DNA of 64,000 nucleotides from an uncultured Collinsella sp. (GTDB taxonomy: Bacteria > Actinomycetota > Coriobacteriia > Coriobacteriales > Coriobacteriaceae): contig UQLA01000010.1 of the NCBI GenBank assembly GCA_900541745.1, positions 20,833 to 84,832 on the forward strand. The letters are read 5' to 3'. The notes under the pieces are model-generated. The model was not told the origin of the DNA and ran no database searches. It saw only the letters and a list, made by a program, of their open reading frames with translations. A program made the translations under genes and the position numbers. Positions 18,393 to 27,472 of the stretch are shown piece after piece. Positions within the stretch are counted from its first letter, which is position 1. Each line of letters opens with the position of its first letter.

Positions 18393-18633
18393 GGCGATCG
18401 CACTGGCTGCCATCGTCGGCATCTTGGCGTCGGCGCCTGCCATGGCCTTTGCTCAACAAGAGCAAGCGCAGGCGGCCACAGAAGTGACCGTCGACCTTTC
18501 GGGCCTTAATCGCGGCGGCCGTCACGAGCCGCTCGCTCAGACGAGCGACACCCGGCAACTCATTGCGACAGGCGCCGCCACGGTGGGAGCAGGACTGACG
18601 AGCCTTGGCCTGCACATCAAACGCAACCAATAG
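18373..18633 (+). CDS. Small exported protein with a sortase-like C-terminal tail
   Basis: An 86-residue protein starting at GTG 18373, inside the end of the previous gene. A signal peptide (KAIALAAIVGILASAPAMAFA) is followed by a short polar segment. The end looks like a cell-wall sorting signal: LAQTSD, then a hydrophobic stretch LIATGAATVGAGLTSLGLHI and a basic tail KRNQ. If both ends are processed only about 25-30 residues would remain on the wall. The serine in place of the usual glycine makes sortase recognition uncertain; a tail-anchored membrane peptide is the alternative. Confidence 0.6.
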   Translation: MRTPRPKAIALAAIVGILASAPAMAFAQQEQAQAATEVTVDLSGLNRGGRHEPLAQTSDTRQLIATGAATVGAGLTSLGLHIKRNQ

Positions 18634-18672
18634 CCAAGCATAACCGGAGTACGCGGAATAGATAGGAGAACC

Positions 18673-20073
18673 ATGGCACCCAAAAACCTTTTGCCCGTCG
18701 CCGCGCTCTGCAGCGCACTGGTAAGCGGTACGCCTCTCGCCGCTTGGGCGACGCCCGCCACGGCAAACTCCTTACCGCAAGCTCTGAACCCCGTGGCGAA
18801 TTCGTCGGGTATCGTCGCCTGCCAACGTTTTTCGCTCGCACGCGCCACGGTCCGAACCTCGGGATGCCTTCACCGCAATACGGTCGACTCGATAGTCGTG
18901 GATATCAAGCGAGCGGACAAAGAGAACGGCCCCCAGACAGGTTATGCCATCTGCACATGGAAATCGGCTGCAGTCGACGCCGATGGCGACCCATGCGATC
19001 TAGAGCTGCGCATCGATATTGACTCGGTCAATGACTCGGCGAACAGGGCGAAGGTCGTCTTCGACAGCGCGGCCTATGAAGAAGAAGGAGGTGTATGCCT
19101 GGGCTGCGTTCCCTCGAATGTCGATGGCGCGCAGCCCATCATCTCCTTTACGGCATCGCTGCGACTGACCAAGGCGGACACCGAAGCCATCGCAACGGGA
19201 GATGCGCCTTTGCTGTTCTACGCTGGCGACGCGGACGACCAAGAGGCTCAAAGCAATAGACAGAAGGGCTCGCTTAACCTCACGCGCGGATCAGAACCCG
19301 CCCCCATCAATATCGATGCCCAGGAGCCGGGCGTGCAGCGCATTCTCGCCGATCCGGCGCTGCTCCAAATGACATGGCACGGAGTGGGGTCCATCGGAAT
19401 TGCCGCTCCTATATCGAGCGATAATGACAAATCCCCCAAAGACGAGGTCGCAGACGCACCGGCACATGTTGACGATGCAGACGAGGCATCGTCAGAAGAC
19501 AACGCTGCGGCCCCTCTCGAGAAGCCAGGCGGCACCGCCACCGAACTAGGCGATCCCCAACCGAAAGACGGCCTGGACTTTGCCGCTCCCCCAGATGTCG
19601 ACGAAGGCAACTGTTGCATGATGGTCGCGCTCGACCACACGGAAACCGTCGATGCCGCAAGCATTGAGCCAGTCGCTGCCAATGCGCCCCGCCGCAAAAA
19701 TATCCTCATCGCATTCCCCAATACCGTCGAGCTCGTCTTTTTGCCTTCGGGTGAAGTCGTCGCGCCTACGGCACTTACAGCAGTGGGAGCAAGGAGCGCA
19801 TCGAACGACATCCAAGCTATCTCGGCACTTGATGCCACAACGACCGCCAAGTTGCACCTTTATTCCGTTGCAGCAGACGGAACGCGAACCGAAGAATTCG
19901 ATGGAACCAAGCTTTTGGTTCCTCGTCGCATCGATATCCAAGAAGACTTCCCCTATCAAATGGAACTTGAAGGGTTCGATCGCGCACGAGATGCCGACAT
20001 CATTGCCGCGGCCATCGAGTCCCCACAGCACCTCATGACGCTGCGCTTCGACTTTAGCCCCGTCCTGTCCTAG
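18673..20073 (+). CDS. Large secreted protein of unknown function
   Basis: A 466-residue exported protein. Residues 1-32 form a signal peptide (LLPVAALCSALVSGTPLAAWA). The N-terminal half holds several cysteines, including CLGC, and a beta-rich region. A long acidic, Pro/Ala/Asp-rich linker (about residues 250-315) leads to a second beta-rich domain. There is no C-terminal anchor, so it is either released or held by partners. It follows three other membrane or exported proteins in the same direction with short gaps, so a shared surface complex is plausible. Family not recognised. Confidence 0.72.
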   Translation: MAPKNLLPVAALCSALVSGTPLAAWATPATANSLPQALNPVANSSGIVACQRFSLARATVRTSGCLHRNTVDSIVVDIKRADKENGPQTGYAICTWKSAAVDADGDPCDLELRIDIDSVNDSANRAKVVFDSAAYEEEGGVCLGCVPSNVDGAQPIISFTASLRLTKADTEAIATGDAPLLFYAGDADDQEAQSNRQKGSLNLTRGSEPAPINIDAQEPGVQRILADPALLQMTWHGVGSIGIAAPISSDNDKSPKDEVADAPAHVDDADEASSEDNAAAPLEKPGGTATELGDPQPKDGLDFAAPPDVDEGNCCMMVALDHTETVDAASIEPVAANAPRRKNILIAFPNTVELVFLPSGEVVAPTALTAVGARSASNDIQAISALDATTTAKLHLYSVAADGTRTEEFDGTKLLVPRRIDIQEDFPYQMELEGFDRARDADIIAAAIESPQHLMTLRFDFSPVLS

Positions 20074-20162
20074 ACCGCTAACCGCCGCTTGGCTCGGATA
20101 CTGAGCGCTCCCCTCCCCGTTCTGTTACGATTGCCGCGTTGACATCAATTACAGGAGGGTTC

Positions 20163-20879
20163 ATGCCGGGTTTAGGAACGATCATCAACGTCGCGCTTTT
20201 GGTCGCGGGCGGTCTGCTGGGCCTCATGGGTGGGCGCTTCATTACGCCCCGCATCCAAGACACGCTCATGAAGGCGTCGGGGTTGTGCGTTCTGTTTATC
20301 GGCCTGGGCGGCACCATGCAAAAGATGCTCGTTATCGATGGAGAGACGTTGGCGACCACCGGCACCACCATGCTTATCGTCTCATTTGCCCTTGGTTCGC
20401 TCATCGGCGAGGCCATCAACCTGGAGGCCGCCATCGAGAACCTCGGCGAATGGCTCAAGCGCAAAACCGGCAGCGAGGGTGACAACGAGTTCACCAATGC
20501 CTTTGTCTCGACATCGCTCACCGTGTGTATCGGCGCCATGGCCATCGTAGGATCGATTCAGGACGGTCTGCTTGGCGACTGGTCCACGCTTGCCCTGAAG
20601 GGCGCGCTGGACTGCATCATCGTCTGCACCATGACGGCCTCGCTTGGCCGCGGCTGCATCTTCTCGGCCCTGCCCGTTGCCGTATTCCAGGGCACGATCA
20701 CGCTTTTTGCCGGCGCACTCTCCCCCATCATGACCACCGCAGCCCTCGACAGCCTTTCGCTTGTGGGCTCCATGCTCATCTTCTGTGTTGGCGTTAACCT
20801 TATTCGACCTCAGACCTTCCGCACGGCCAACATGCTCCCCTCCGTCGTCGTGGCGGTCGCCTACGCCCTCCTGTTCTAA
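20163..20879 (+). CDS. DUF554-family membrane protein
   Basis: A 238-residue polytopic membrane protein of the DUF554 (YdfK/YqgA-like) family, about seven hydrophobic segments. The opening PGLGTIINVALLVAGGLLG and the central FVSTSLTVCIGAMAIVGSIQDG are typical of the family. Its function is not established. The ATG at 20163 has AGGAGG 6 bases upstream; a GTG-type extension to 20139 is unlikely. It sits alone between the exported-protein cluster and the TerB-N operon. Confidence 0.88.
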   Translation: MPGLGTIINVALLVAGGLLGLMGGRFITPRIQDTLMKASGLCVLFIGLGGTMQKMLVIDGETLATTGTTMLIVSFALGSLIGEAINLEAAIENLGEWLKRKTGSEGDNEFTNAFVSTSLTVCIGAMAIVGSIQDGLLGDWSTLALKGALDCIIVCTMTASLGRGCIFSALPVAVFQGTITLFAGALSPIMTTAALDSLSLVGSMLIFCVGVNLIRPQTFRTANMLPSVVVAVAYALLF

Positions 20880-20920
20880 ACTATCTGCATAGTGCTATCT
20901 CGAACACCTGTTTGATGCTG

Positions 20921-20929
20921 TGCTATGAT
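20921..20929 (+). promoter_or_regulatory. Extended -10 promoter element for the TerB-N operon
   Basis: TG-C-TATGAT is an extended -10 box lying 38 bases before the GTG start at 20967. No good -35 is seen at 16-18 bases upstream, which extended -10 promoters can dispense with. Confidence 0.4.
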
Positions 20930-20966
20930 ATGAGGTCACCGAAGCTGCGTTAGGAGAGGAGAGACG

Positions 20967-22712
20967 GTGGCCGACCAGGACGTCAAAATGCTCATCGAGC
21001 GCATTATGGCCGAGGCCCGGACCCACCAGTCCGCCCGCTTCTCAAACGAAATCTATGCTGACGAGCCGATTCTCAAGACCGGTCGTCAGATGCAGAACTT
21101 CCTCCCCGACCAGTACCGCAAGATGCGCGAGATATCACGCTGGCAAGATGATCCCAAAGGCGGCGCGGGGCGTTGGCTATCGGAGGCGGAGCTCTTTTAC
21201 CGCCAAGGCCTGCTGATGGCCGACTTCGAGGACGATTGCCCCTACAACGGCACCTTTAAGTCGTACTTTCCCACCTACAATGCCATGAGCGATCGACAGT
21301 TGCGCGGCTACTTTACCTGGCGTGCCCAAGTGCGCCGCGGAACCGTCGAGGAAACGTCTACGTCCTTTGCCTTTCTGTATCTCTATGAGCTGATTTGCGG
21401 CATTGGCGTAGATAATCCGCTCGATGGCTTTAGCAAGATTAAGGCATTTTGGGATGCCTATCGCGCCTTTGAACCCGGCATCGACCGGTTCGCACGCGTG
21501 TGGCTGCAGGACTACGCCGTGTTCCACGAGCTCGATCCCAAGCTGCTTCGCGACTCTAAAACCGTCATGTTCGATAACGCCCTTATCGAGCTGCGGCGCG
21601 CGGCACGAGACCTTATACCAGCACCGGCACCGCCCGGCCAGACCCCTAAGCGTCGCAAAACCTCCGAGCCCACGCTCCCCCTTCCGCCCGATGAGGTGCG
21701 CGAGGAGCGACTCATGGCCGCCATCAACGCCCTCTCCACGTACAACCTAAGTAACTCGCGGCTCGACCGCAGCCACCACCGCGATCTGCGCCACGTGGCA
21801 TGCGCCGTGTATGTCCGCATGGCGCGCTACTATGACACGCACCGAAAGACCAGCATCGTGGCGAGTTTATTTGGGGAGGAGACGGCCATGCCCTACACCA
21901 TGTTTGCCTCGGCCGTATTCTTTGCGCCCGAACGCCACGAGGACTGCGAATACCGCCTGGATCCTATCCATATCTACCGTTGCCAAAACGGCTTTTGGGA
22001 ATGCATGCGTATCCATGGTAGTAGGCAAAAGAGCAGCAAGCTCGGTGAAATGATGCGCGCCTGCGACCAACGCCTGCGCCTGGCGCTGGACCCCGCCCAT
22101 CCCCTTAAAGAAGAAAAGGTCCCCAAATATCTGGCCAAGATTATCGATGACGAGATTGTGGCATGGCTTTCGTGGGACGCCGCACACCAGCCCGTCAAGA
22201 TCGATATCGATCTGAGTCAGCTGGGGCACATTCGGAGCGCCGCCGCACAAACGCGCGAGGCGCTTTTGATCGACGAGGAGCGCGAGGACGGCACGTTTGC
22301 GGATGCCGAGGTGGCAGTAGCCGAACGACGGAAAGCCGAGCCCGTGGCCGACACGATCGCCGAACCAGTCGCGACGGCCATGCAGCAGGACGAGGCTAGC
22401 GAGCCGACCATCTCCACCGAGCAGTTTGACGTCGTAGCACCGCTCCTCGCACCAGCGCCCACGCCCGCCGACACCGCGTCCGCACTCGATTCCGCCGCAG
22501 ATGCCTATCTTCGAGCACTCCTCGAGCAAAACGCAGCGCAGACGGCATCGGCGGTGGCACAGTCGGGCAAGAGTGAGGACATGCTCGTCGATAGCATCAA
22601 CGAAGTGCTCTTTGACCTGGTGGGCGACACCGTTATTGAATTTGGCCCAGCAGGACCGCAAATTATTGAGGACTACGAAGCAGACGTGAGAGGATACTTA
22701 GACCATGAGTGA
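20967..22712 (+). CDS. TerB-N / TerB-C domain protein
   Basis: A 581-residue cytoplasmic protein. Residues ~45-260 resemble the TerB N-terminal domain (the WLSEAELFYRQGLLMADFEDDC region, then YFTWRAQVRRG), and the C-terminal third is an acidic, Ala/Glu-rich linker plus a final helical segment that may be the TerB-C part. TerB-N/TerB-C proteins were described by comparative genomics as parts of DNA-processing and stress-linked modules rather than tellurite resistance proper. The GTG start follows TAGGAGAGGAG. It overlaps the next gene by 8 bases, so it is first in a coupled unit with a BrxD-like ATPase and a helicase. Confidence 0.78.
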   Translation: MADQDVKMLIERIMAEARTHQSARFSNEIYADEPILKTGRQMQNFLPDQYRKMREISRWQDDPKGGAGRWLSEAELFYRQGLLMADFEDDCPYNGTFKSYFPTYNAMSDRQLRGYFTWRAQVRRGTVEETSTSFAFLYLYELICGIGVDNPLDGFSKIKAFWDAYRAFEPGIDRFARVWLQDYAVFHELDPKLLRDSKTVMFDNALIELRRAARDLIPAPAPPGQTPKRRKTSEPTLPLPPDEVREERLMAAINALSTYNLSNSRLDRSHHRDLRHVACAVYVRMARYYDTHRKTSIVASLFGEETAMPYTMFASAVFFAPERHEDCEYRLDPIHIYRCQNGFWECMRIHGSRQKSSKLGEMMRACDQRLRLALDPAHPLKEEKVPKYLAKIIDDEIVAWLSWDAAHQPVKIDIDLSQLGHIRSAAAQTREALLIDEEREDGTFADAEVAVAERRKAEPVADTIAEPVATAMQQDEASEPTISTEQFDVVAPLLAPAPTPADTASALDSAADAYLRALLEQNAAQTASAVAQSGKSEDMLVDSINEVLFDLVGDTVIEFGPAGPQIIEDYEADVRGYLDHE

Positions 22713-24006
22713 TACCGCATCCGCAGCACCCCGCGTGCCCAAACGCGTCGCCGCCGTCATTCTCAACTCGCTCAAGGGCGGCGTTGTCCCGCGCATTGGC
22801 CTTCCCTATATCACCGTGGGGCGAGAGGTCGAGATCCGCGCTCTGCTCACCGACCTGAGCCTCATCGCCGATGGCGGCGCAAGCTTCCGTTTCCTAGTCG
22901 GTCGCTACGGCGCCGGCAAGAGCTTTTTGCTCCAGACCATCCGAACGCATGCCATGGGCGAGGGCTTTGTGGTCGCCGATGCCGACCTTTCCCCTGAGCG
23001 CCGCCTACAGGGAGGCCAGGGCCAGGGCCTCGCTACCTATCGCGAGCTCATCCGCAACATATCGACCAAGACGCGCCCTGAGGGCGGTGCGCTCAACCTT
23101 ATTCTGGATCGCTGGGTTGCCTCGTGTGCCGACGTCGATGAGTCTGCCGTCAATGCCCAGCTGGCCCCGCTCGAAGAGATGGTCCACGGCTTTGACTTTG
23201 TCCGCATGCTCCGCCGTTATCGCACGGCCGTATCCGAGGGCGATGAAGAGGCTATGAGCCGGGTGACCAAATGGATTCGCGGCGAATACCGCACCAAGAG
23301 TGAGGCGCGCGCCGAGCTAGGCTCCTCGACCATCATCAGCGACGATGACTGGTACGACTACGTCAAGCTCATCGCACGTTTTTTGGTCTGCAGCGGCTAC
23401 AAGGGCATGCTGGTGCTCATCGACGAGCTCGTGAATCTGTACAAGATTCCCAACGCGATCACGCGCCAATATAACTACGAGAAGATCCTGACCATGTACA
23501 ACGACACGCTCCAGGGCAAAGCGCAGTACCTGGGCGTGATCATGGGTGGCACGCCGACCTCTATCGAGGACCGCCGCCGCGGCGTCTTTTCCTACGAGGC
23601 CCTTCGGAGCCGTCTCGCCCAGGGCCGTTTTGCGCGCGATGATCTCAAAGATATGCTCGCGCCCATCATCCGCCTGCAGCCGCTCACCTACGAGGAGCTG
23701 CTGGTGCTCATCGAGAAGCTCATGCAGATCCATGCCGGCTACTTTGGCTGGACGCCCACGCTTACCGAGAACGACTTGGTGGACTTCCTCAAGATTGAGT
23801 TTGGCCGCGTGGGGGCCGACACGCATCTGACGCCCCGCGAGGTCATCCGCGACTTTATCGAGCTGCTCGACATCCTGTGTCAGAACCCCGATGCTAACGT
23901 GGCCGAGTTGCTGCAAAGCGTCGGCGGCGACGCGCTGGCGCCGGCAGCCGCGACAGACGACACCGGCACCACAGACGACCGCAACTTCGCCGAATTCACC
24001 ATCTAA
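22705..24006 (+). CDS. BrxD-like P-loop ATPase (DUF2791 family)
   Basis: A 433-residue ATPase. Walker A is VGRYGAGKSFLL near residue 70 and Walker B is MLVLIDELVNLY near residue 240. The opening GLPYITVGREVEI and the order of elements match the DUF2791 ATP-binding proteins, known in BREX type 2 systems as BrxD. BREX proper needs PglX, PglZ and BrxC, none of which is present here, so this is a BREX-like part in another context. The ATG lies inside the end of the TerB-N gene. A hairpin starts at its stop codon. Confidence 0.82.
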   Translation: MSDTASAAPRVPKRVAAVILNSLKGGVVPRIGLPYITVGREVEIRALLTDLSLIADGGASFRFLVGRYGAGKSFLLQTIRTHAMGEGFVVADADLSPERRLQGGQGQGLATYRELIRNISTKTRPEGGALNLILDRWVASCADVDESAVNAQLAPLEEMVHGFDFVRMLRRYRTAVSEGDEEAMSRVTKWIRGEYRTKSEARAELGSSTIISDDDWYDYVKLIARFLVCSGYKGMLVLIDELVNLYKIPNAITRQYNYEKILTMYNDTLQGKAQYLGVIMGGTPTSIEDRRRGVFSYEALRSRLAQGRFARDDLKDMLAPIIRLQPLTYEELLVLIEKLMQIHAGYFGWTPTLTENDLVDFLKIEFGRVGADTHLTPREVIRDFIELLDILCQNPDANVAELLQSVGGDALAPAAATDDTGTTDDRNFAEFTI

Positions 24007-24040
24007 CCTGCCAAAAAGGGACAGGTTTATTTTGGCAGGT
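24006..24040. repeat. Palindrome between the ATPase and helicase genes
   Basis: An 11-bp perfect stem (24006-24016 with 24030-24040) begins at the last base of the ATPase stop codon and is followed by TTTTAT. It can act as a partial terminator inside the operon, or it is a small inserted palindrome: its loop holds GGGACAGG, also found in the palindrome at 38105. Confidence 0.6.
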
Positions 24041-24122
24041 TTTATCTGGGCAAACGCCGATGTTGCAAGATATCGAGCCGTTGCCCGTTGCGTTGATCAA
24101 CCCGTTGATGAGAGGAGGTCCC

Positions 24123-26567
24123 GTGAACGCTTTTGACCGATATGCCCCGTTTATCCAGGATTTCATTTACTCCCACGATTGGGAGAGTCTGCGCTCCATC
24201 CAGGTTGCGGCGGCAGATGCCATCTTCAACACGCAAGACAATGTGCTCCTGACGGCATCCACGGCATCTGGCAAAACCGAGGCAGCCTTCTTTCCCATCC
24301 TGACCGAGTTTTGGGAGAACCCGCCCGCAAGCGTTGGCGCCCTCTATATTGGCCCCCTCAAAGCACTCATCAACGACCAGTTCGTTCGCCTCAACGATCT
24401 GTGCGAAGAGGCCGATATCCCCGTCTGGCACTGGCACGGCGATGTCTCGCAGTCGCACAAGGCAAAGCTCATCAAAAAGCCAAGCGGCATCCTACAGATT
24501 ACGCCCGAATCACTCGAGGCACTCCTGATCCACAAGCACATGGCAATTCCGCGTATGTTTTGCGACCTGCGCTATGTGGTCATCGACGAGGTCCACTCGC
24601 TCATGCGTGGTGACCGCGGCGGGCAGACGCTCTGCCTTATCGAGCGTCTTTCGCGCATGGCGGGCGTGCGGCCCCGGCGCATCGGCCTTTCGGCCACCAT
24701 CGGCGACCCCGAGCGCACGGGCGCTTTTCTCTCACAGGGAACGGGACGCGACTGCGTTATCCCCCGTTTTGAGGAGCCGCGCCGCGTGTGGCGTATCTCC
24801 ATGGAGCACTTCTACAACTCGGGTCCCCAGGCTCAGCAGCGAGGATTCACGAGCACAGGTCCGCAGGAAGCTGAGGTGCTCGCATGCGAGCGCATTGAGG
24901 CGGCACCAACCGCGGCACTGCCCGTCAGCACCCAAGACATGCGCCATAGTGGGCAACTCACACAGGAGGAACGCCGCCAACGCCGTGATCAGGCACGGGG
25001 CAAGGCTGCCCCCAAGGACCGTCGCACTTCCTCAGCCCCCGAGGGCGAAGTCGACATCCCGCAGGCAACCGAACAGGCACTGCTCAACCCCACCGACACC
25101 GCACCCGATAACGCCGACCCCGGCATGGGCTACATCTTTGAACATACCCGCGGCCGCAAGTGCCTGGTCTTTGCCAACTCGCGCGAGGAGGCAGAGGCCG
25201 TGTGCTCCATGTTGCGCAGCTACTGTGAAAGCCGGCACGAGCCCGACCGTTTCCTCATCCATCACGGTAATCTTTCGGCATCGTTGCGCGAGACGGCAGA
25301 AGAGCTTATGCGCGACGAGGAACAGGCACAGACGACCGTCACCACCTCTACGCTTGAGCTTGGCATCGATATCGGCCGTCTGGAGCGCGCATTCCAGATC
25401 GACGCGCCGTTTACCGTCAGCTCCTTTTTGCAGCGTATGGGGCGCACGGGACGCCGCGATCTTCCACCCGAAATGTGGTTCGTCATGCGCGAGGAAGAGC
25501 CCGAGCCGCGCACGATGATGCCCGAGACCATTCCTTGGAAGCTCCTGCAGGGCATCGCGCTTGTACAACTCTATCTCGAGGAAAAATGGGTTGAGCCGCC
25601 CGAGCTCGATCGGCTCCCCTACAGCCTGCTCTACCACCAGACCATGTCGACGCTTGCCAGCACCGGTGAGCTCACGCCGGCCGAACTTGCCCAGCGCGTG
25701 CTCACGCTCAGCTATTTCCACCGCGTCTCGACCGATGACTATCGCGTGTTGCTGCGCCACCTCATCAAGATCGACCATATCCAGGTCACCGAAGGCGGTG
25801 GGCTCATCGTGGGCCTCGCGGGCGAGCGCATCATTAACAACTTTAAGTTCTACGCTGTATTCCAGGAGAACGAGGAGTTTACCGTTCGTAGCGAATCGGC
25901 CGAACTGGGCACGATTGTCAACCCGCCACCACCTGGCGAGCGCATCGCCATAGCCGGGCACTGCTGGATTGTCGAGGAAGTGGACTGGAAGCGTCACACT
26001 GTCTTTGCCACGCAGGTCAAGGGCCGTGTGCCGGCCTACTTTGGCGACTGCCCCGGTGACATCAACACACATGTACTCGAGCGTATGCGCAAGGCGCTCA
26101 ACGAGCACACAGCATATCCGTACCTTATGGGTAACGCACGGGCACGCTTTGCACAGGCTCGTCATACCGCCGAGATTTCGGGCGCGGGGACCAAGCCACT
26201 CATCAACCTGGGTGGCGACACCTGGGTGCTCTTCCCCTGGCTGGGCAGCTACGCCTTTTTGGCGCTCGAACGCATGCTCAAGATTAAATGCGCCGCGGAG
26301 CTTGGCCTTCGCGGACTCGATCCGTCGCGCCCGTACTTTATGCAGTTTAAGATGAAGGCCGACGAGGAGACGTTCTTTGAGGTGCTCGCCGCCGAGGCCG
26401 AAAAGGACTTCGATCCCATCGAGCTCGTCTATCCCGGCGAGGTGCCTTATTTTGATCGCTACGACGAGTACGTTCCCGAGGAGCTCGTGCGCAAGGGCTT
26501 TGCCGAAGGCGTGCTCGACATCGAGGGTATGAAGCAGCGCGTCCGCAGCTGGCACGACCACGCCTAA
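24123..26567 (+). CDS. Lhr-like / BrxHI-like superfamily 2 DNA helicase
   Basis: An 814-residue SF2 helicase. Motif I is ASTASGKTEAAFFP, motif II is VVIDEVHSL (DEVH), motif III is GLSATIGDPE, and motif VI is QRMGRTGRRD, all in order. A long C-terminal region follows the two RecA domains, as in Lhr and in the BrxHI helicases of BREX type 2 systems. The GTG at 24123 follows AGAGGAGG closely; in-frame starts at 24060 and 24108 are possible but lack a ribosome site. It completes the three-gene module with the TerB-N protein and the BrxD-like ATPase, which suggests joint action on DNA. Confidence 0.85.
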   Translation: MNAFDRYAPFIQDFIYSHDWESLRSIQVAAADAIFNTQDNVLLTASTASGKTEAAFFPILTEFWENPPASVGALYIGPLKALINDQFVRLNDLCEEADIPVWHWHGDVSQSHKAKLIKKPSGILQITPESLEALLIHKHMAIPRMFCDLRYVVIDEVHSLMRGDRGGQTLCLIERLSRMAGVRPRRIGLSATIGDPERTGAFLSQGTGRDCVIPRFEEPRRVWRISMEHFYNSGPQAQQRGFTSTGPQEAEVLACERIEAAPTAALPVSTQDMRHSGQLTQEERRQRRDQARGKAAPKDRRTSSAPEGEVDIPQATEQALLNPTDTAPDNADPGMGYIFEHTRGRKCLVFANSREEAEAVCSMLRSYCESRHEPDRFLIHHGNLSASLRETAEELMRDEEQAQTTVTTSTLELGIDIGRLERAFQIDAPFTVSSFLQRMGRTGRRDLPPEMWFVMREEEPEPRTMMPETIPWKLLQGIALVQLYLEEKWVEPPELDRLPYSLLYHQTMSTLASTGELTPAELAQRVLTLSYFHRVSTDDYRVLLRHLIKIDHIQVTEGGGLIVGLAGERIINNFKFYAVFQENEEFTVRSESAELGTIVNPPPPGERIAIAGHCWIVEEVDWKRHTVFATQVKGRVPAYFGDCPGDINTHVLERMRKALNEHTAYPYLMGNARARFAQARHTAEISGAGTKPLINLGGDTWVLFPWLGSYAFLALERMLKIKCAAELGLRGLDPSRPYFMQFKMKADEETFFEVLAAEAEKDFDPIELVYPGEVPYFDRYDEYVPEELVRKGFAEGVLDIEGMKQRVRSWHDHA

Positions 26568-26593
26568 GACCAGTCTTTCTGGGACGGGGGGAC

Positions 26594-27472
26594 TTACTTG
26601 TCGTGAAGGGCGGTGCCGAGGAAGTCGGCGTCGAAGGGCACAGCTTCGGCAAAGGCGTAGTCGCCGTCGCTGGCGATGAGCAGGTAGTTTTCCTCGCCGC
26701 CGAACTCCGTATCGCCACATGGGATCACCCAAGCGTGGTTGAACGCCTCAAGTGCCGTGGCAACGCAATCGCGCAGGAACGTCACATCGCTCCCCTCGTT
26801 TGCGCTCACGATATTGGCAACGTAGATGCCGCCGGCATTCAGGCTGCCCCGCACTAGACGCAACGCCTCAACGGTCGCCAGCTCGCGCACAGGCTCGGCA
26901 CCGCCAAAGCAGTCGCTCACAACGACGTCGTAGCGACGATGGCCCACGCTCGTAATGCCCAAATATGAACGAGCCTCGGCGGTTATCACCCGCAGGCGAT
27001 CGCCCGCCGCGCGCTCCAGCTCGTCCAGGTAGAACCAGCGACGTGCCAGACGCGTAATCTCTCCGTCATACTCGATGACGTCCATGCGCAAGCCCGCGTG
27101 CGACATCAGAGCGAACTTAGGATAGGCAAACCCACCGCCGCCCAGCATAAGCATACGGTCGATACCATGCCCGTAAGCATCACGCATTGCGTCCTCGGCC
27201 TCAAACACATCGTCAAATGCACGATAGTACGCAAAGACGGGCTCCGCCCAACGCTCGCCAATGTAGCTTGCGCTTCGGTAGACGCCGCCTTGCACCAACA
27301 CGCGAATCTCGTCGCCGCTCTCATCGTGCACGCGCTTCACACGCGCCAACCCATTGCGGGTCCTCGCAACCTGCAGACAGACAGCACGAACAGCGACGGC
27401 GGCCGCACCAAGCGCCGCGGCTCCCAGAGCAACGCCGGCAACGACGCCAGCAGAAACACTTGGCTTGTTCAT
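26594..27472 (-). CDS. Spermidine-synthase-like membrane-linked protein, catalytic motif altered
   Basis: A 292-residue protein with one N-terminal hydrophobic helix (residues 8-32) and a Rossmann methyltransferase fold like spermidine synthase. The nucleotide-binding glycine motif reads LMLGGGGFAYPK where active enzymes have GGGDGG. The second acidic motif is YDVVVSDCFGG, followed by a Glu-Pro rather than the usual DP. It is therefore probably not a true aminopropyltransferase, and more likely one of the many fused or solitary spermidine-synthase-like proteins of unknown role. It directly abuts elp3 and is probably cotranscribed with it. Confidence 0.72.
   Translation of the reverse strand: MNKPSVSAGVVAGVALGAAALGAAAVAVRAVCLQVARTRNGLARVKRVHDESGDEIRVLVQGGVYRSASYIGERWAEPVFAYYRAFDDVFEAEDAMRDAYGHGIDRMLMLGGGGFAYPKFALMSHAGLRMDVIEYDGEITRLARRWFYLDELERAAGDRLRVITAEARSYLGITSVGHRRYDVVVSDCFGGAEPVRELATVEALRLVRGSLNAGGIYVANIVSANEGSDVTFLRDCVATALEAFNHAWVIPCGDTEFGGEENYLLIASDGDYAFAEAVPFDADFLGTALHDK

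Noticed and set aside
25032..26732. 566-codon minus-strand frame across the Lhr-like helicase
   Set aside because: The plus strand holds all helicase motifs; the antisense product has none.
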